A DNA stretch of 64,000 nucleotides from Cyclobacteriaceae bacterium. Lineage in GTDB: Bacteria; Bacteroidota; Bacteroidia; Cytophagales; Cyclobacteriaceae. Shown piece after piece: positions 27,386 through 37,694 of the stretch. The notes under the pieces were generated by a model, which was not told where the DNA came from, did not search any database, and saw only the letters and a list, made by a program, of their open reading frames with translations. Position numbers and translations under genes: made by a program. How positions within the stretch are numbered: position 1 is the stretch's first letter; each line of letters opens with the position of its first letter. The stretch is from contig JAHBUE010000001.1 of the NCBI GenBank assembly GCA_019638235.1, positions 1,908,492 through 1,972,491 of the forward strand, read 5' to 3'.

Positions 27386-30300
27386 TTACTTAAAAATCAG
27401 CATCACTTTACGTTGAAGCACAACGCTGCCTTGCCGTATGTGCATGATGTAAAGTCCCGGAGTGGTATCCTGAGAAACATTTAATCTATGCACACCATTT
27501 ACTTCTGTTCTATTTAGGATAACATCAAACACGTTGCGCCCGGTCAGGTCAATCAACGAAATCTCAGCATCCAGCATTGAGGTTGTTTCAATTTTTACAT
27601 ATAGCTGGTCATAGGTTGCCGGATTCGGGTAAACGTAGGCATTGAATCCGTCACCACCGGAATTTTCGGCACTTGTTATCAGGTATTGGAATGGGTCTGA
27701 AATTTTTGAGCAACCACCTTGCGAAACCAATACCGAATAGGCGCCATCGTCAATAAGCTTAATACCCCGGTCATACGCATCCATAGGTTCATTGTCTTTA
27801 TACCATTGCATGAAAGTTCCGGCAGGAATTTCATTTACTATCTCCAGCACTTCACCATCAAACTCAATCAGGGGAACAGGTACGTGATTGATTTCCACGT
27901 ATGTTGAAACTTTCTCTCCTTCGCATCCATTGATTACGGCTGCTACCTGGAAAAGGGTTGTTTGTTCAATAGGGCCGGAAACCCAGTTGGTACTGGTTTG
28001 GTTAGCGATTAACTGCCCGTCCTTGTACCAGCGCAAACTGTTTCCTGCAGCGGTTTCTGCCTTTAACGTTACCTGAGCATTTTCGCAAAGTGAATAGTAG
28101 GGTTTAATTACCGAAACCTGGGGTGCAGGTGTGTAGGTAAACTCAAGCGGTGCGGCAGACAGCATTTCATTGCTGCAGCCTTTAAAGCCTGTGCGGATAA
28201 CGAGGCTGTTTGCACCGGTGTTCAGTGCATGTACGGGCACATTCAGGGTAAAGCTACCGGCATCACCCGATATCATTTCCGATAGAGGAGTTTCGTCATT
28301 TACGTGCGAGGCATAATAAAATACACCAGGCTGCGTGTTGGTAAGTTGAATAGCAGCCATTTCGCCACCACAGACGTCAGCTATTGTTGCAGCAGCATTA
28401 TTTTCCAATTGCGGCCGATGGAATGTAAGGGTAAACCTGCCGGCACCATAACTTGCAGTATTTGAAGTAACGGCAAAACTATACGGTTCGCTACCTGTAA
28501 CGGTTAGTGTGTTGCCGGTAAAATGATCAGAGAGTTCAACCGCGCCTACACCTACCAGGTTTTCAATGTTATCGAACGAAAGGAAATACGTTCCCGGTGT
28601 AACATCTTCAATGGTCAACGGTACAATTTTTTCACAGAAGCTATCGGACAGCATGTTAAACACAAGGTTTACATTTTCTGCCGAACGGGTACTCAGGTTG
28701 AGCTTTTCATTTTTGAGTTTCATGCCGTCTGCTTCGGGTTCGTAAGTGTCGCTATATGCTTCGCCCAGGATAACATAAGCCTCGTCTTCTGATGAACCGC
28801 CCGACAATCTTACCGTAATGCTGTTAATATGGTTTTCGCTTTCGCGGAAGAACGTGGAGGTGTTTGTACGCTTGGCTTTTTCGTGTATAGCCATCGTTGG
28901 ATTTGCCGTTACAGTCTGCACCCAAAAAGCCTGGCCGGGTGCAATAATGCCATCGGTTTGGCCATTAGTACCTTGTTGTGTGAGGGCATTCCAGGTTCTG
29001 AATACCAATGTGCCACTGGTATTGTCCGGTATATGCACAACGGGTGAAACACCCGAACGCGACCAGTCTGAAGCCAGGTTATTCCACTGAATAGCAGAAG
29101 CGTAAGGATTACCCAACAGGTTCCAGCCTGTGTCACCTCCGCTGCCGGGAGTAAGCGTAAACGGAACACTTCCCTGGTAAGGATTACCGGTCATAGTGAG
29201 CGTAAGCGGATTGTTGCCGAGATAGTTAAAAATGGAATACCCGCGACCCCTTTCAAAAGTTACTGAGTTGTTGCTTCCTGTGTGCGGGTAATGTTTATAT
29301 CCGCCATCATTTTCTACATAGTAAAACATAGAAGGATTAGGCGAATTCGGGCTGCTACCCGTAAAATCACCGGTAATGGGCATGTGAACCTGCCAGTTGG
29401 CCACGGTCATATCGGCCACTGCCGAGGACATATACCGGTACTTCCTGGCTGTGCTCACCCAGCGTTCCACATATACTTCACCGGTAATACTTCCGTTGCC
29501 TTCAATCTCCTGCAGGTAAGCGGTTGTGCTTGGCGTAGAGGCCAATGTAATGTTTCCGGCCGAGTTCACTTCTCCGGCTTTTATTTTTAACCCATCGGTA
29601 ATACTTACCGGAGATTGTACCATCAGCTTACCGGTGCCGGTAAAGGCTGAGGTAACCATGCCTGCCGTTTTATTGGTAGCATCAAAATACAAATTGGAGT
29701 TTTGGGTGTTGCTGCTGGTAAGGTTAAGGTTACTGCCGTTAATAGCCAGCTTGCCGGTTTCTCCTCCTGCATTAATGCTGGCCGCATTCTTCATTACCAA
29801 ATGGTTGTTGCCTAAGTTCAGGGTGGTGCCGTTCGCTAACAAAAGCCCGCCACCGTTGGGCGAGCCTACATTGATAGTTACCGCGCTGCCCCCGTTCACA
29901 ACATTTACGTTTGTGCCCGAAGCGGTTGAAATTTTATACAGATCCAGCATGCCGTTAACGGTTACGGTTTGCGTGCCTGCTTTTGCAAACGTTAAATCTA
30001 ATGCATTATCAGTGGCCACTACAGCGGGTGTTCCGGCTAGTGTTATATCACCATGCACGGTTACCCGCGAAGCATTACCAGGCACACCTTTTAAGGCAAT
30101 GCCATTGGTTGCGGTAAGGTTACCCATAATGGTAATGTCACCGGCTTCAAAATTTTTATTACCCGTTCCGGTAAGGTTTACATTGCCGTACGTGCCGGCA
30201 GGGATGTAGTTATAGGTATTGAAGTTAACCGTGCTGGTGGGTGACACACTTAAGAACTCTGGTGCCGTGGCATGGTTTAAGTTAACTACTGCATTGCCCT

Positions 30301-33300
30301 GAACTTCTAATTTGGCTGAGATAGTATTATCTACGTTTAGCGTTGTACCTGCTGGTACAATTAGTTTAGAAATACTACCTCCAATAGTAAGTGATCCACC
30401 AAGACCGGTGGTATTACCCGGCCGGTTTGCCACGGTGTAGTATTGCCCATTGTAGGTTAAGTTAGGTTCAGTGCCTGTTCCATTAGTATTAGTTCCCCAG
30501 GTACTAGCACTGCTAAGTGCTCCAGTAGGTTTTGAATAATACATAACCCCACTGTTGGTAGTAACTTGCAATACAGGACTGGAAGCTGCTGACTTATTAC
30601 CGGTAGCATCAAAGGCTTTTACAGTTATGTTATACAGGGTTCCTGGCTCCAGACCAGTAGCCATGTAACTGGTAACTGTTGAATTACCCACGGGGTTATC
30701 GTTGATCAGAATTTCATAGCCGGTAACACCTACATTGTCTGTAGAGGCTGTCCAACTGAACGCCACATTGGTAAATGTTTTACTGATTAGCACAACGTCT
30801 GTTGGCACTGAAGGTGCGATTGCATCTGATGCTGTGGTGGCAGTGGCAATGGTACTAAAAGGAGAGGAGGCCCCAGTAGTAACACTGATCGTTTTAAGTT
30901 TGTAATAATAGGTAGTGCTGGGATGTGCGGTGGTATCCGAAAAGGCAAGGCCAGTGCCGCGGCCCACAATCGTATAATCGCCATCAACCACAGTAGCGCG
31001 GTACACCTCAAACTGATGAGCGGGTGACCCACCGTACGCCCACGTTAAATCAACGCTTGTCATACCTGTTGCTGTTGCTGCTACAGAGGTAGGGGCAGCA
31101 AGTGGTGCGGGTGGAGTATAATTACCAGAGCGTAGCATGGCATCAGGTATGGGAGCCCAAGCTGTCCAGGTAGGTGTATTAGTTAACCGCCTGCGATATT
31201 CTACTGTTAATGATTGCCCTCCGGTATATTCATTGAACAATACTACAATCCGGTGGTAGCCCGGAGCAAGAGTCACGTTTCCACTCTCAACAGTTACAGG
31301 CCCATGTAAGCCATCATTATTTACCCTTCGGTTTGTTGTAAACTGCCCTTGAGTTGACGGAGTTGTATTAAAACCTCCCGTATAGAGCATACTTCCATCA
31401 TCGGAAGTTGTTCGGAATTGCCAGACATTGCCCGAGGTAGCTGGTGAAAAAGTTGGTATGAGGATATACCCATCAAATTTGATCTTGTAAAAGTCTTCTT
31501 GTGTAGCAATTCCAGGGGGTTCGCCATAATGCGTTACCATCGGATTCACATTAAAGTTGTTGATCTTGCCGGTAAACTCAGCTGAAAACCAATCAATAGG
31601 TGGGGTATCCGTGTTAGCTGTTGATATAAACGGATCGAGCGAAGTCCAGGCTCCGGTAGAGTGTTCATAGTACAACCCCTCCACTACGGTGGTACCAATT
31701 ACCTGGTTGCTTGGGGCCGATAAGTTGCCGCCAAAATCTTCTGCCTGCACAGTAATGGGGTAGGCAGTGTTGGCAGGTAGGCTCGTAAGGGTAAAAGTAG
31801 TCTCATTGCCTGGCGTGTACACGGGTTGATTGTTACCATACGTGATGACATACTGGTTTATACCCCCATTATCCGTACTGGCATCCCATGCTAATGAAAT
31901 AGAGTTGATTGAATTGAGAGTTACACGCAGGTTTTGGGGCGGGGTAGGTGCAACCTCGTCCCACGGGGTCTCTATCTCTAAGTTTATGTTTGGATCTTCA
32001 CTGGGAACATGCAGCGACCGGGCCGTATTGCTTACTGCCCGGAGTTTATATTCGTAAAGAGTGCCGGGGATTAGGTTGGTATCAAGGAAAGAAACTATAT
32101 CTTCTGCCGTGACCCCCACATAGGTAAATGTATTTTCGCCTGCTGCTCTCCGCCAGATTTCAAACCCGGTTTCATTCGGTGAATTATCAGCCCACGTTAA
32201 AAAAATGCTGGTGGGGGACTGAGCCGTGCCGCTAAAATTACCGGGAATAGAAATAGAAGTCGGAGTATTATAGGTAACGAATAAAGGAGCCGAAGGCAAA
32301 CTCGGGCAGGTACTCACGTCCGCAGTTCGTAAGGTATAACTTCCCGGATGCTCGTAACTCCGGTAAATCATGGACAAAGTATCCTGAACAGATGTGTTCT
32401 GATTATTATAGGTTTTTGCATTGCTAACTAATACACCATCGCGGTACCAATAATACTTCTCATTCTTTTCGCTGGACATTAGCACCAGATCCGGCACAAC
32501 CGGCCACACGGCAGGGTTTATAGTAGGCATTACGGGCGACCCTATTGTTTTAATAACAGGTGTAGCCGGGGCGCTCTCGGTAATTACCATCGGGTCGGAC
32601 CACCGGTTCCAGTCGCTTTCGGTAGGGTTTGCTTTGCGGCTAAAGCGCGCCCGGTACGTACCGGGTAAAGTAGCAGAGTAACTAAATGCATTCGCACCCG
32701 GAATAATTACGCCATCCTTCTCCCATTGATAAGCTAAAAAACCCTGGCTTAGCAGCAGTTCTGCTGCTGCTCCTGTTGTACCGCATACAGTTTGGTTTCC
32801 AAATTTTACAAAGATGTTGGACTTATCTTTTTTTCGCATCCAGCTAAAGAATTCAGACTCGTTGTAGGCATTGTTCCAAACACCATGCCCCAGGTTGGGG
32901 TAAAGCGTATAGCGTACTTCTATACCGTTGTTTCTAAAATCCTGAATCCGGGTTTGGGTTTGCGCAGGGGTTGGATTCCCATCGGTACCGCCCTGAAATA
33001 TCCATTGTGGTATCGTTACCATATAGGGATACAGATTATAACTTCGGATATCCGCATCGTTAACTGCCGACATAGGCAGAATGGCACTGAATAACCATGG
33101 GGCAGTACGCATTACCCTGTATGCACCAGCCCCACCATCGGAGAGCCCGTGAATGTATATTTTGTTAGGGTTGATGTTGTATTTTTTAATCAACAAGCGG
33201 ATGATGCGCACTACGTTTTCAGCTCCATCGGGTTCCTGCCAACCCACTAAATTCTGCGGAAACAGTACAAAGCCAGGAAATGCACGTGCGGGCATGGCCG

Positions 33301-34153
33301 GATTATCTGGCACCATACCAGCAGGAGTGGTGGTCATTACGGCCGTTTGGTGTATAGAGCCTCCATGCAATAGGTTATGGTCATTATTCAACAACTGCAA
33401 CATACCGGGGCGATATACATCGGCTGTAGCGGTATTTGAATAAGTTACATTAGCCGTAAATTGAGTTGCGGTAACATTTGAAATAGTTCGGGTTCCATTG
33501 TAGGCGGAAACGGATGAGCCAGAAATAACTACTTGCTGACCATTAGCAAAACCGTGAGCCTCTTGAGTTGTAAATCTTGCGCTACCACTGGCATTTTGAG
33601 CGGAAATAATTCTATAGGTACCGGCCTGCGGATTATTATCGTTAGGATTCCAGTTGTTGTTACTCCAATAGCCTGCATTTCCGCGTTCACCAATTCCGTG
33701 TATCATTACAATTAATGGATAGCCGCCTTCTACATTCGGGTTGGTAGGGTAGTTGCGGGGCTTTATAAGGCGGTAATTCATTGAAAACTTGTCGTGCCAG
33801 GCTGTAAGGGCTCTTAACTGGCCTTGTGTATAATTGGTGGAGGTAAAACCGGCCATACCAAAATAGGTATCGGTTGGTACTCCGCCACTTTTGCGGAAAC
33901 TGAAGGTCTTGTTTTCTAACAGGTAATAATCGCGTTGGGTACCAATATCAGAGTCGCGCAGGCGAATGTCTACATTAAAGCATGTTAGGCCTGGAGGACA
34001 AGGATTTGTAGCAGGGGGAGGCAGAAGTACAGCTCTTGTTCCATTGTTCCTGTATTGAAAAAAAGTCCAGGTAGTATCAATCTGTGCATAGGAAAGGGTG
34101 CAAAAAGAGTTAAAAATGGCAAAGAATAGGGCAATTTTAGCCGATAATTTCAT
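27386..34153 (-). CDS. Giant secreted esterase-headed FN3/PA14 protein with type A T9SS signal (2255 aa)
   Basis: The start is set at 34153, where MKLSAKIALFFAIFNSFCTLSYAQ gives a clear signal peptide; the frame is open further upstream without a good start. Order: hydrolase with Ser338 (GLSDGG), Asp391 (GGTDGNP) and His423 (LGHGVW), interrupted at about 178-248 by an extra beta domain (AHGFANGQQVVISG); Ig-like region; two FN3 domains; a PA14-like domain (about 815-990, WQFRTTSDDGSMLYTGG), a likely carbohydrate-binding module; two more FN3 domains; beta-rich repeats and the block shared with the 1356-residue protein; and a type A T9SS signal (AYVYPNPATYDQLYVKI). It is probably a cell-surface or released esterase acting on a large polymer. 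Confidence 0.85.
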   Translation of the reverse strand: MKLSAKIALFFAIFNSFCTLSYAQIDTTWTFFQYRNNGTRAVLLPPPATNPCPPGLTCFNVDIRLRDSDIGTQRDYYLLENKTFSFRKSGGVPTDTYFGMAGFTSTNYTQGQLRALTAWHDKFSMNYRLIKPRNYPTNPNVEGGYPLIVMIHGIGERGNAGYWSNNNWNPNDNNPQAGTYRIISAQNASGSARFTTQEAHGFANGQQVVISGSSVSAYNGTRTISNVTATQFTANVTYSNTATADVYRPGMLQLLNNDHNLLHGGSIHQTAVMTTTPAGMVPDNPAMPARAFPGFVLFPQNLVGWQEPDGAENVVRIIRLLIKKYNINPNKIYIHGLSDGGAGAYRVMRTAPWLFSAILPMSAVNDADIRSYNLYPYMVTIPQWIFQGGTDGNPTPAQTQTRIQDFRNNGIEVRYTLYPNLGHGVWNNAYNESEFFSWMRKKDKSNIFVKFGNQTVCGTTGAAAELLLSQGFLAYQWEKDGVIIPGANAFSYSATLPGTYRARFSRKANPTESDWNRWSDPMVITESAPATPVIKTIGSPVMPTINPAVWPVVPDLVLMSSEKNEKYYWYRDGVLVSNAKTYNNQNTSVQDTLSMIYRSYEHPGSYTLRTADVSTCPSLPSAPLFVTYNTPTSISIPGNFSGTAQSPTSIFLTWADNSPNETGFEIWRRAAGENTFTYVGVTAEDIVSFLDTNLIPGTLYEYKLRAVSNTARSLHVPSEDPNINLEIETPWDEVAPTPPQNLRVTLNSINSISLAWDASTDNGGINQYVITYGNNQPVYTPGNETTFTLTSLPANTAYPITVQAEDFGGNLSAPSNQVIGTTVVEGLYYEHSTGAWTSLDPFISTANTDTPPIDWFSAEFTGKINNFNVNPMVTHYGEPPGIATQEDFYKIKFDGYILIPTFSPATSGNVWQFRTTSDDGSMLYTGGFNTTPSTQGQFTTNRRVNNDGLHGPVTVESGNVTLAPGYHRIVVLFNEYTGGQSLTVEYRRRLTNTPTWTAWAPIPDAMLRSGNYTPPAPLAAPTSVAATATGMTSVDLTWAYGGSPAHQFEVYRATVVDGDYTIVGRGTGLAFSDTTAHPSTTYYYKLKTISVTTGASSPFSTIATATTASDAIAPSVPTDVVLISKTFTNVAFSWTASTDNVGVTGYEILINDNPVGNSTVTSYMATGLEPGTLYNITVKAFDATGNKSAASSPVLQVTTNSGVMYYSKPTGALSSASTWGTNTNGTGTEPNLTYNGQYYTVANRPGNTTGLGGSLTIGGSISKLIVPAGTTLNVDNTISAKLEVQGNAVVNLNHATAPEFLSVSPTSTVNFNTYNYIPAGTYGNVNLTGTGNKNFEAGDITIMGNLTATNGIALKGVPGNASRVTVHGDITLAGTPAVVATDNALDLTFAKAGTQTVTVNGMLDLYKISTASGTNVNVVNGGSAVTINVGSPNGGGLLLANGTTLNLGNNHLVMKNAASINAGGETGKLAINGSNLNLTSSNTQNSNLYFDATNKTAGMVTSAFTGTGKLMVQSPVSITDGLKIKAGEVNSAGNITLASTPSTTAYLQEIEGNGSITGEVYVERWVSTARKYRYMSSAVADMTVANWQVHMPITGDFTGSSPNSPNPSMFYYVENDGGYKHYPHTGSNNSVTFERGRGYSIFNYLGNNPLTLTMTGNPYQGSVPFTLTPGSGGDTGWNLLGNPYASAIQWNNLASDWSRSGVSPVVHIPDNTSGTLVFRTWNALTQQGTNGQTDGIIAPGQAFWVQTVTANPTMAIHEKAKRTNTSTFFRESENHINSITVRLSGGSSEDEAYVILGEAYSDTYEPEADGMKLKNEKLNLSTRSAENVNLVFNMLSDSFCEKIVPLTIEDVTPGTYFLSFDNIENLVGVGAVELSDHFTGNTLTVTGSEPYSFAVTSNTASYGAGRFTLTFHRPQLENNAAATIADVCGGEMAAIQLTNTQPGVFYYASHVNDETPLSEMISGDAGSFTLNVPVHALNTGANSLVIRTGFKGCSNEMLSAAPLEFTYTPAPQVSVIKPYYSLCENAQVTLKAETAAGNSLRWYKDGQLIANQTSTNWVSGPIEQTTLFQVAAVINGCEGEKVSTYVEINHVPVPLIEFDGEVLEIVNEIPAGTFMQWYKDNEPMDAYDRGIKLIDDGAYSVLVSQGGCSKISDPFQYLITSAENSGGDGFNAYVYPNPATYDQLYVKIETTSMLDAEISLIDLTGRNVFDVILNRTEVNGVHRLNVSQDTTPGLYIMHIRQGSVVLQRKVMLIFK

Positions 34154-34527
34154 AGAGTGATATTGATTAAAGCTACCTACTAATATCCTACAAAAGTCGT
34201 AAAAGTGACAAGCTAAGATGTAATATTTAGCATTAAATTTTACGAAAAGGCCGGCCATCTTAACCTGGATATTCCATTTTAGCACTAAACTCAATACAAT
34301 CAGGCTTTTAAGCCTTATAAAACCCCGTGTACCTTTCAGGCTATAAACCCCGGTGGTTTGTGCAAAGCCTTGTTTTCGGCTTGTATAACCTGTTTGTGGC
34401 TCCTGCACACATATTTCGACTTTGTGGGCCGTATGGGCGAAATTTCCTGCAAATGGCGCTAAACCGATTGAAAAAATCTACCTTAGCAACCCAATTTAAG
34501 CAGTTTGGTCTTTATTTAGTCTTGTCT
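34154..34527. other. Divergent intergenic region between giant esterase and GT2 genes
   Basis: About 374 bp with no convincing gene. On the plus strand TACCTTTC (34330-34337, with TTT about 21 bases upstream) and TACCTTAG (34478-34485) are one-mismatch versions of the TAnnTTTG box; on the minus strand TAGCTTTA (34168-34175) lies before the giant esterase. The GT2 frame extends upstream into this region (to 34327), so the 5' limit of that gene is uncertain. Confidence 0.4.
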
Positions 34528-35448
34528 ATGTCTTTTTTTAAGAACCCCTCCTGGATTAACCCTGAGATGTTAGCCTTTAACACTTTGGATGAGGTGCCGC
34601 AATCGGTGCTTGATAACATAAAAGAGAAGCTGAACCAACTGGTGAGCAAGGAGCCTGAGGTTTCCATTGTTATTCCGGTGTGGAACGAGGAATTGAATAT
34701 CGTGAAAGCGCTTTCTACGTTGGTGCAAGCCAAAACCAATGTGCCGTTCGAGATTATTGTAGTCAATAATAACTCAACGGATAGAACACAGCAGGTGCTT
34801 GATAGCCTGAATGTAACCTCGTACCTGGAAAAAGCGCAGGGTATTGGCCCGGCCCGCCAATTAGGGCAGGTGAACGCGAAAGGAAAGTATATTCTGATGG
34901 CCGATGCCGATTGTTTTTATCCCACGGGATGGGTAGAAAATATGACCCGGATATTGCGGAAGAAGAATGTAGCCTGTGTTTACGGCAGGCACTCTTTTCT
35001 GGGCACAAAAAAGAACTCGCGTTGGCAATTTTTTATGTATGAACGCCTGCGCGATATGCTGGTTGAGTTCAGGCATATTAAACGGCCCTACTTAAATTCA
35101 TTGGGCATGTCTATGGGGTACGTGAAAGAATACGGCCTTAACGCTGGCTTTATCGATCACAATAATGCCTGGGGTGAGGACGGCCGGTTTTGTTTTGAGC
35201 TGATGCGCTATGGAAAAGTTAACATGTTAAGAGGCTTTAAAAACCGGGTATGGACAACCACGCGAACGTTAGATAAGGAGGGTAGTTTTGTGCGGTCGCT
35301 TATTGTAAGGGTTTTGCTTGAGTTAACACGTTTTACCGGATATTTTACTAAGATGAAGCCCCACGATACCAAGTCATCAAAAAACCCGCCCTCCTTCCTG
35401 TTCCGGTTTAAATTTTTTAAAAGCTATAAGGAAACGCACAAGTATTGA
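34528..35448 (+). CDS. GT2 family glycosyltransferase
   Basis: About 306 residues from ATG 34528 (MSFFKNPSWINPEM). The GT-A fold starts VSIVIPVWNEELNIVKAL, has NNNSTDRTQ, the donor-metal motif DADCFYP and a later ED of the acceptor region (WGEDGRF). It is cytoplasmic, adding a sugar from a nucleotide donor to the growing lipid-linked unit. Longer starts (ATG 34453 or GTG 34327) are possible, but they add a poorly conserved, partly hydrophobic extension and would absorb the promoter region. It heads a plus-strand group of sugar genes. Confidence 0.82.
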   Translation: MSFFKNPSWINPEMLAFNTLDEVPQSVLDNIKEKLNQLVSKEPEVSIVIPVWNEELNIVKALSTLVQAKTNVPFEIIVVNNNSTDRTQQVLDSLNVTSYLEKAQGIGPARQLGQVNAKGKYILMADADCFYPTGWVENMTRILRKKNVACVYGRHSFLGTKKNSRWQFFMYERLRDMLVEFRHIKRPYLNSLGMSMGYVKEYGLNAGFIDHNNAWGEDGRFCFELMRYGKVNMLRGFKNRVWTTTRTLDKEGSFVRSLIVRVLLELTRFTGYFTKMKPHDTKSSKNPPSFLFRFKFFKSYKETHKY

Positions 35449-35531
35449 GCGTTCAAGCCTGATAGCGGCAGCGTATAAGTTTTACTAAACGAATTAACTG
35501 ATGTTACGCAAATCTTTAAAAATTAACCATA

Positions 35532-35539
35532 TAGTTTTG
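35532..35539 (+). promoter_or_regulatory. -7 box TAnnTTTG before GT2 gene
   Basis: TAGTTTTG matches the Bacteroidota -7 consensus; transcription would start near 35546, about 16 bases before the ATG at 35562. No good -33 element is visible. This suggests a separate start for the operon 35562-39771. Confidence 0.45.
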
Positions 35540-35561
35540 TTCTAATAATTCAGGTATATCC

Positions 35562-36542
35562 ATGTTATCGCAGCAACCCATAATAAGTGTTTTCATGTTG
35601 GCCTATAATCATGAACACTATATTGCACAGGCTATACAAAGCATACTTGATCAAAAAACCGATTTGGATTATGAATTGGTTATTGGCGAGGATTGCTCTA
35701 CCGATAACACGCGGGTAATTATTAATGATTTTAAAGATCGGTATCCTGATAAAATCAACGTAATAGAAAATACCACCAATGTTGGTATGCACGAAAATTT
35801 TCTCAGAACACTTTTTAGCTGCCGCGGAAAATACCTGTGTTTATGTGAGGGCGATGATTATTGGATAAACCCCGATAAATTAAATCTTCAGTATCAATTC
35901 CTGGAGTCGAACCCTGGCTATGCGTTGGTGTGTGGCAATCATAAAAAGTTTATCCAACAGATCAATCAGTTTGATAAAGGGAATCCGCCTTCTGTAAAAG
36001 ATCATGATATTGAATTTGCAAAATTGATCAGGTTTAATTGCATAACCACAGCCACCATCATGTTTCGGAATGTATTGAAACGTGAAGACTTTACGCCCGA
36101 TTTTTTTTCGATTATAAGCTGCGACTGGTATATGTACATGAAGCTGCTTAATCATGGTAAGATAAGATACCTGAGCCATACGTTTGCCGTGTACAGAATC
36201 AATGAAGGGAGTATAAACGGGCGAAGCACCCGGTTGGCCATTGCTCAAAAAGAGATGAAGTTTATGGAGTTGGTAAAAACCGGGGCGCTGGTTAGGCTTG
36301 ATGACAGTAAAATGGAGCACCTTAATAAATCCATCCAACTGAAGTATTATGATATTGCGCAAGGCGAGGCTCTGAATGGTAACAGGAAGGCGGCATTCAG
36401 GTTAACCGCCCGGACGTTTAGAAATAATCCGTTGAGTGTCGCAGGTCTTACTGATTTTTTTAAAACAACCCTGCGTATTATAAGCCCTGATTTTTTTCAA
36501 ACGCTTAGGGGTATAAAGCGGGCTGTTAGAAATGCGTGGTAA
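35562..36542 (+). CDS. GT2 family glycosyltransferase
   Basis: A 326-residue GT-A enzyme: ISVFMLAYNHEHYIAQAIQS at the N-terminus, VIGEDCSTDNTR, and CEGDDYW as the DXD-like metal site. This pattern is typical of GT2 enzymes in capsule and O-antigen loci. The C-terminal third is helical and basic, suggesting peripheral membrane contact. It is followed 70 bp later by the aminotransferase gene. The sugar transferred cannot be told. Confidence 0.88.
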   Translation: MLSQQPIISVFMLAYNHEHYIAQAIQSILDQKTDLDYELVIGEDCSTDNTRVIINDFKDRYPDKINVIENTTNVGMHENFLRTLFSCRGKYLCLCEGDDYWINPDKLNLQYQFLESNPGYALVCGNHKKFIQQINQFDKGNPPSVKDHDIEFAKLIRFNCITTATIMFRNVLKREDFTPDFFSIISCDWYMYMKLLNHGKIRYLSHTFAVYRINEGSINGRSTRLAIAQKEMKFMELVKTGALVRLDDSKMEHLNKSIQLKYYDIAQGEALNGNRKAAFRLTARTFRNNPLSVAGLTDFFKTTLRIISPDFFQTLRGIKRAVRNAW

Positions 36543-36612
36543 GGCGGTTGCCGTTACTGCAAGTATATAGAGTTTTAAAAGAGTAAAAAGTTATCTAATT
36601 TCGGATTGTAAT

Positions 36613-37692
36613 ATGATTCCCGTAACCAAACCCTTTCTTCCGCCAAAAGAAGAATATGAAAAATACCTGGATGGGATTTGGCAGCGCAACTGGCTGACCA
36701 ATAACGGCCCATTGGTAAATGAGCTGGAATTAAAGTTAAAGGAATATTTACAGGTTAAGCATTTACTTTTTCTTACCAACGGAACCATTGCCATACAAAT
36801 AGCTATTAAAGCGCTTGGGTTAAAGGGTGAAATTATTACTACGCCATTTTCTTATGTGGCTACGTCAAGTAGTATTGTGTGGGAAGGATGTACCCCCGTG
36901 TTTGCTGATATTGACAAGCGCACACTAAACATAGACCCGGCAAAAGTTGAGGCAGCAATAACACCTGACACCACGGCAATCCTGGCAACGCACGTGTATG
37001 GCAACCCGTGCGATATTGATGCGCTGCATACCATTGCTGCGAAACATAATATAAAAGTAATTTATGATGCCGCACATGCGTTTGGAACGCTTTACAAGGG
37101 CAAATCGGTTTTTGAATTTGGCGATATCAGCACCGCGAGCTTCCATTCCACCAAACTTTTCCATACCATAGAAGGCGGAGCAGTAATCGCTAACTCTTCT
37201 GAGTTGCTGAGGCGTATGGCTTATATGAGAAACTTTGGGCATGATGGCCCGGAAAAATTTGCAGAAGTGGGGATCAATGGCAAAAATTCTGAATTTCACG
37301 CTGCTATGGGTTTGGTTAATCTTTCGCATATAGATGTTATCCGCAGTACAAGAAAAGCGCAAAGTGATTATTATGATAAAGCGCTAAAAAACCTGGAGTT
37401 TCAAAAACCTGCGATTACACCCGGAGCTGCTTTTAACTACGCCTATTATGCTGTGGTTTTGCCTACTGAAGATATTACCCTTAGGATGATTGAGGAGTTA
37501 AATCGAAACTGGATTTACCCGCGAAGGTACTTTTATCCTTCCTTAGATGAATTGCCTTATTTGAAAAAAGTGGAATTACCGGTAGCGCGATCAGTATCCA
37601 GCAGGGTATTATGCCTTCCCCTGTATCACACACTCACGTTTGAGGAGATAGACTTTGTAGCCCGGATCATGTTAAGAGTTCAAAATAATTAA
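36613..37692 (+). CDS. DegT/DnrJ/EryC1 family sugar aminotransferase
   Basis: A 359-residue PLP enzyme of normal family length. The PLP-binding Lys181 lies in SFHSTKLFHTIEGG, Asp152 in IYDAAHAFG and the phosphate-binding part in FLTNGTIAIQIA (about 53-64). Members aminate a keto group on nucleotide-linked sugars. A NeuD/PglD-like acyltransferase starts two bases after its stop, so the pair probably makes an N-acylated amino sugar such as a 3- or 4-acylamino-dideoxyhexose, built into the polysaccharide. The stereochemistry cannot be predicted. Confidence 0.9.
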   Translation: MIPVTKPFLPPKEEYEKYLDGIWQRNWLTNNGPLVNELELKLKEYLQVKHLLFLTNGTIAIQIAIKALGLKGEIITTPFSYVATSSSIVWEGCTPVFADIDKRTLNIDPAKVEAAITPDTTAILATHVYGNPCDIDALHTIAAKHNIKVIYDAAHAFGTLYKGKSVFEFGDISTASFHSTKLFHTIEGGAVIANSSELLRRMAYMRNFGHDGPEKFAEVGINGKNSEFHAAMGLVNLSHIDVIRSTRKAQSDYYDKALKNLEFQKPAITPGAAFNYAYYAVVLPTEDITLRMIEELNRNWIYPRRYFYPSLDELPYLKKVELPVARSVSSRVLCLPLYHTLTFEEIDFVARIMLRVQNN

Positions 37693-37694
37693 TT

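Noticed and set aside
29526..30209. A 227-codon plus-strand frame inside the 2255-residue gene
   Set aside because: It is the antisense of a repetitive, Thr/Gly/Asn-rich coding region; such complement frames stay open by chance.
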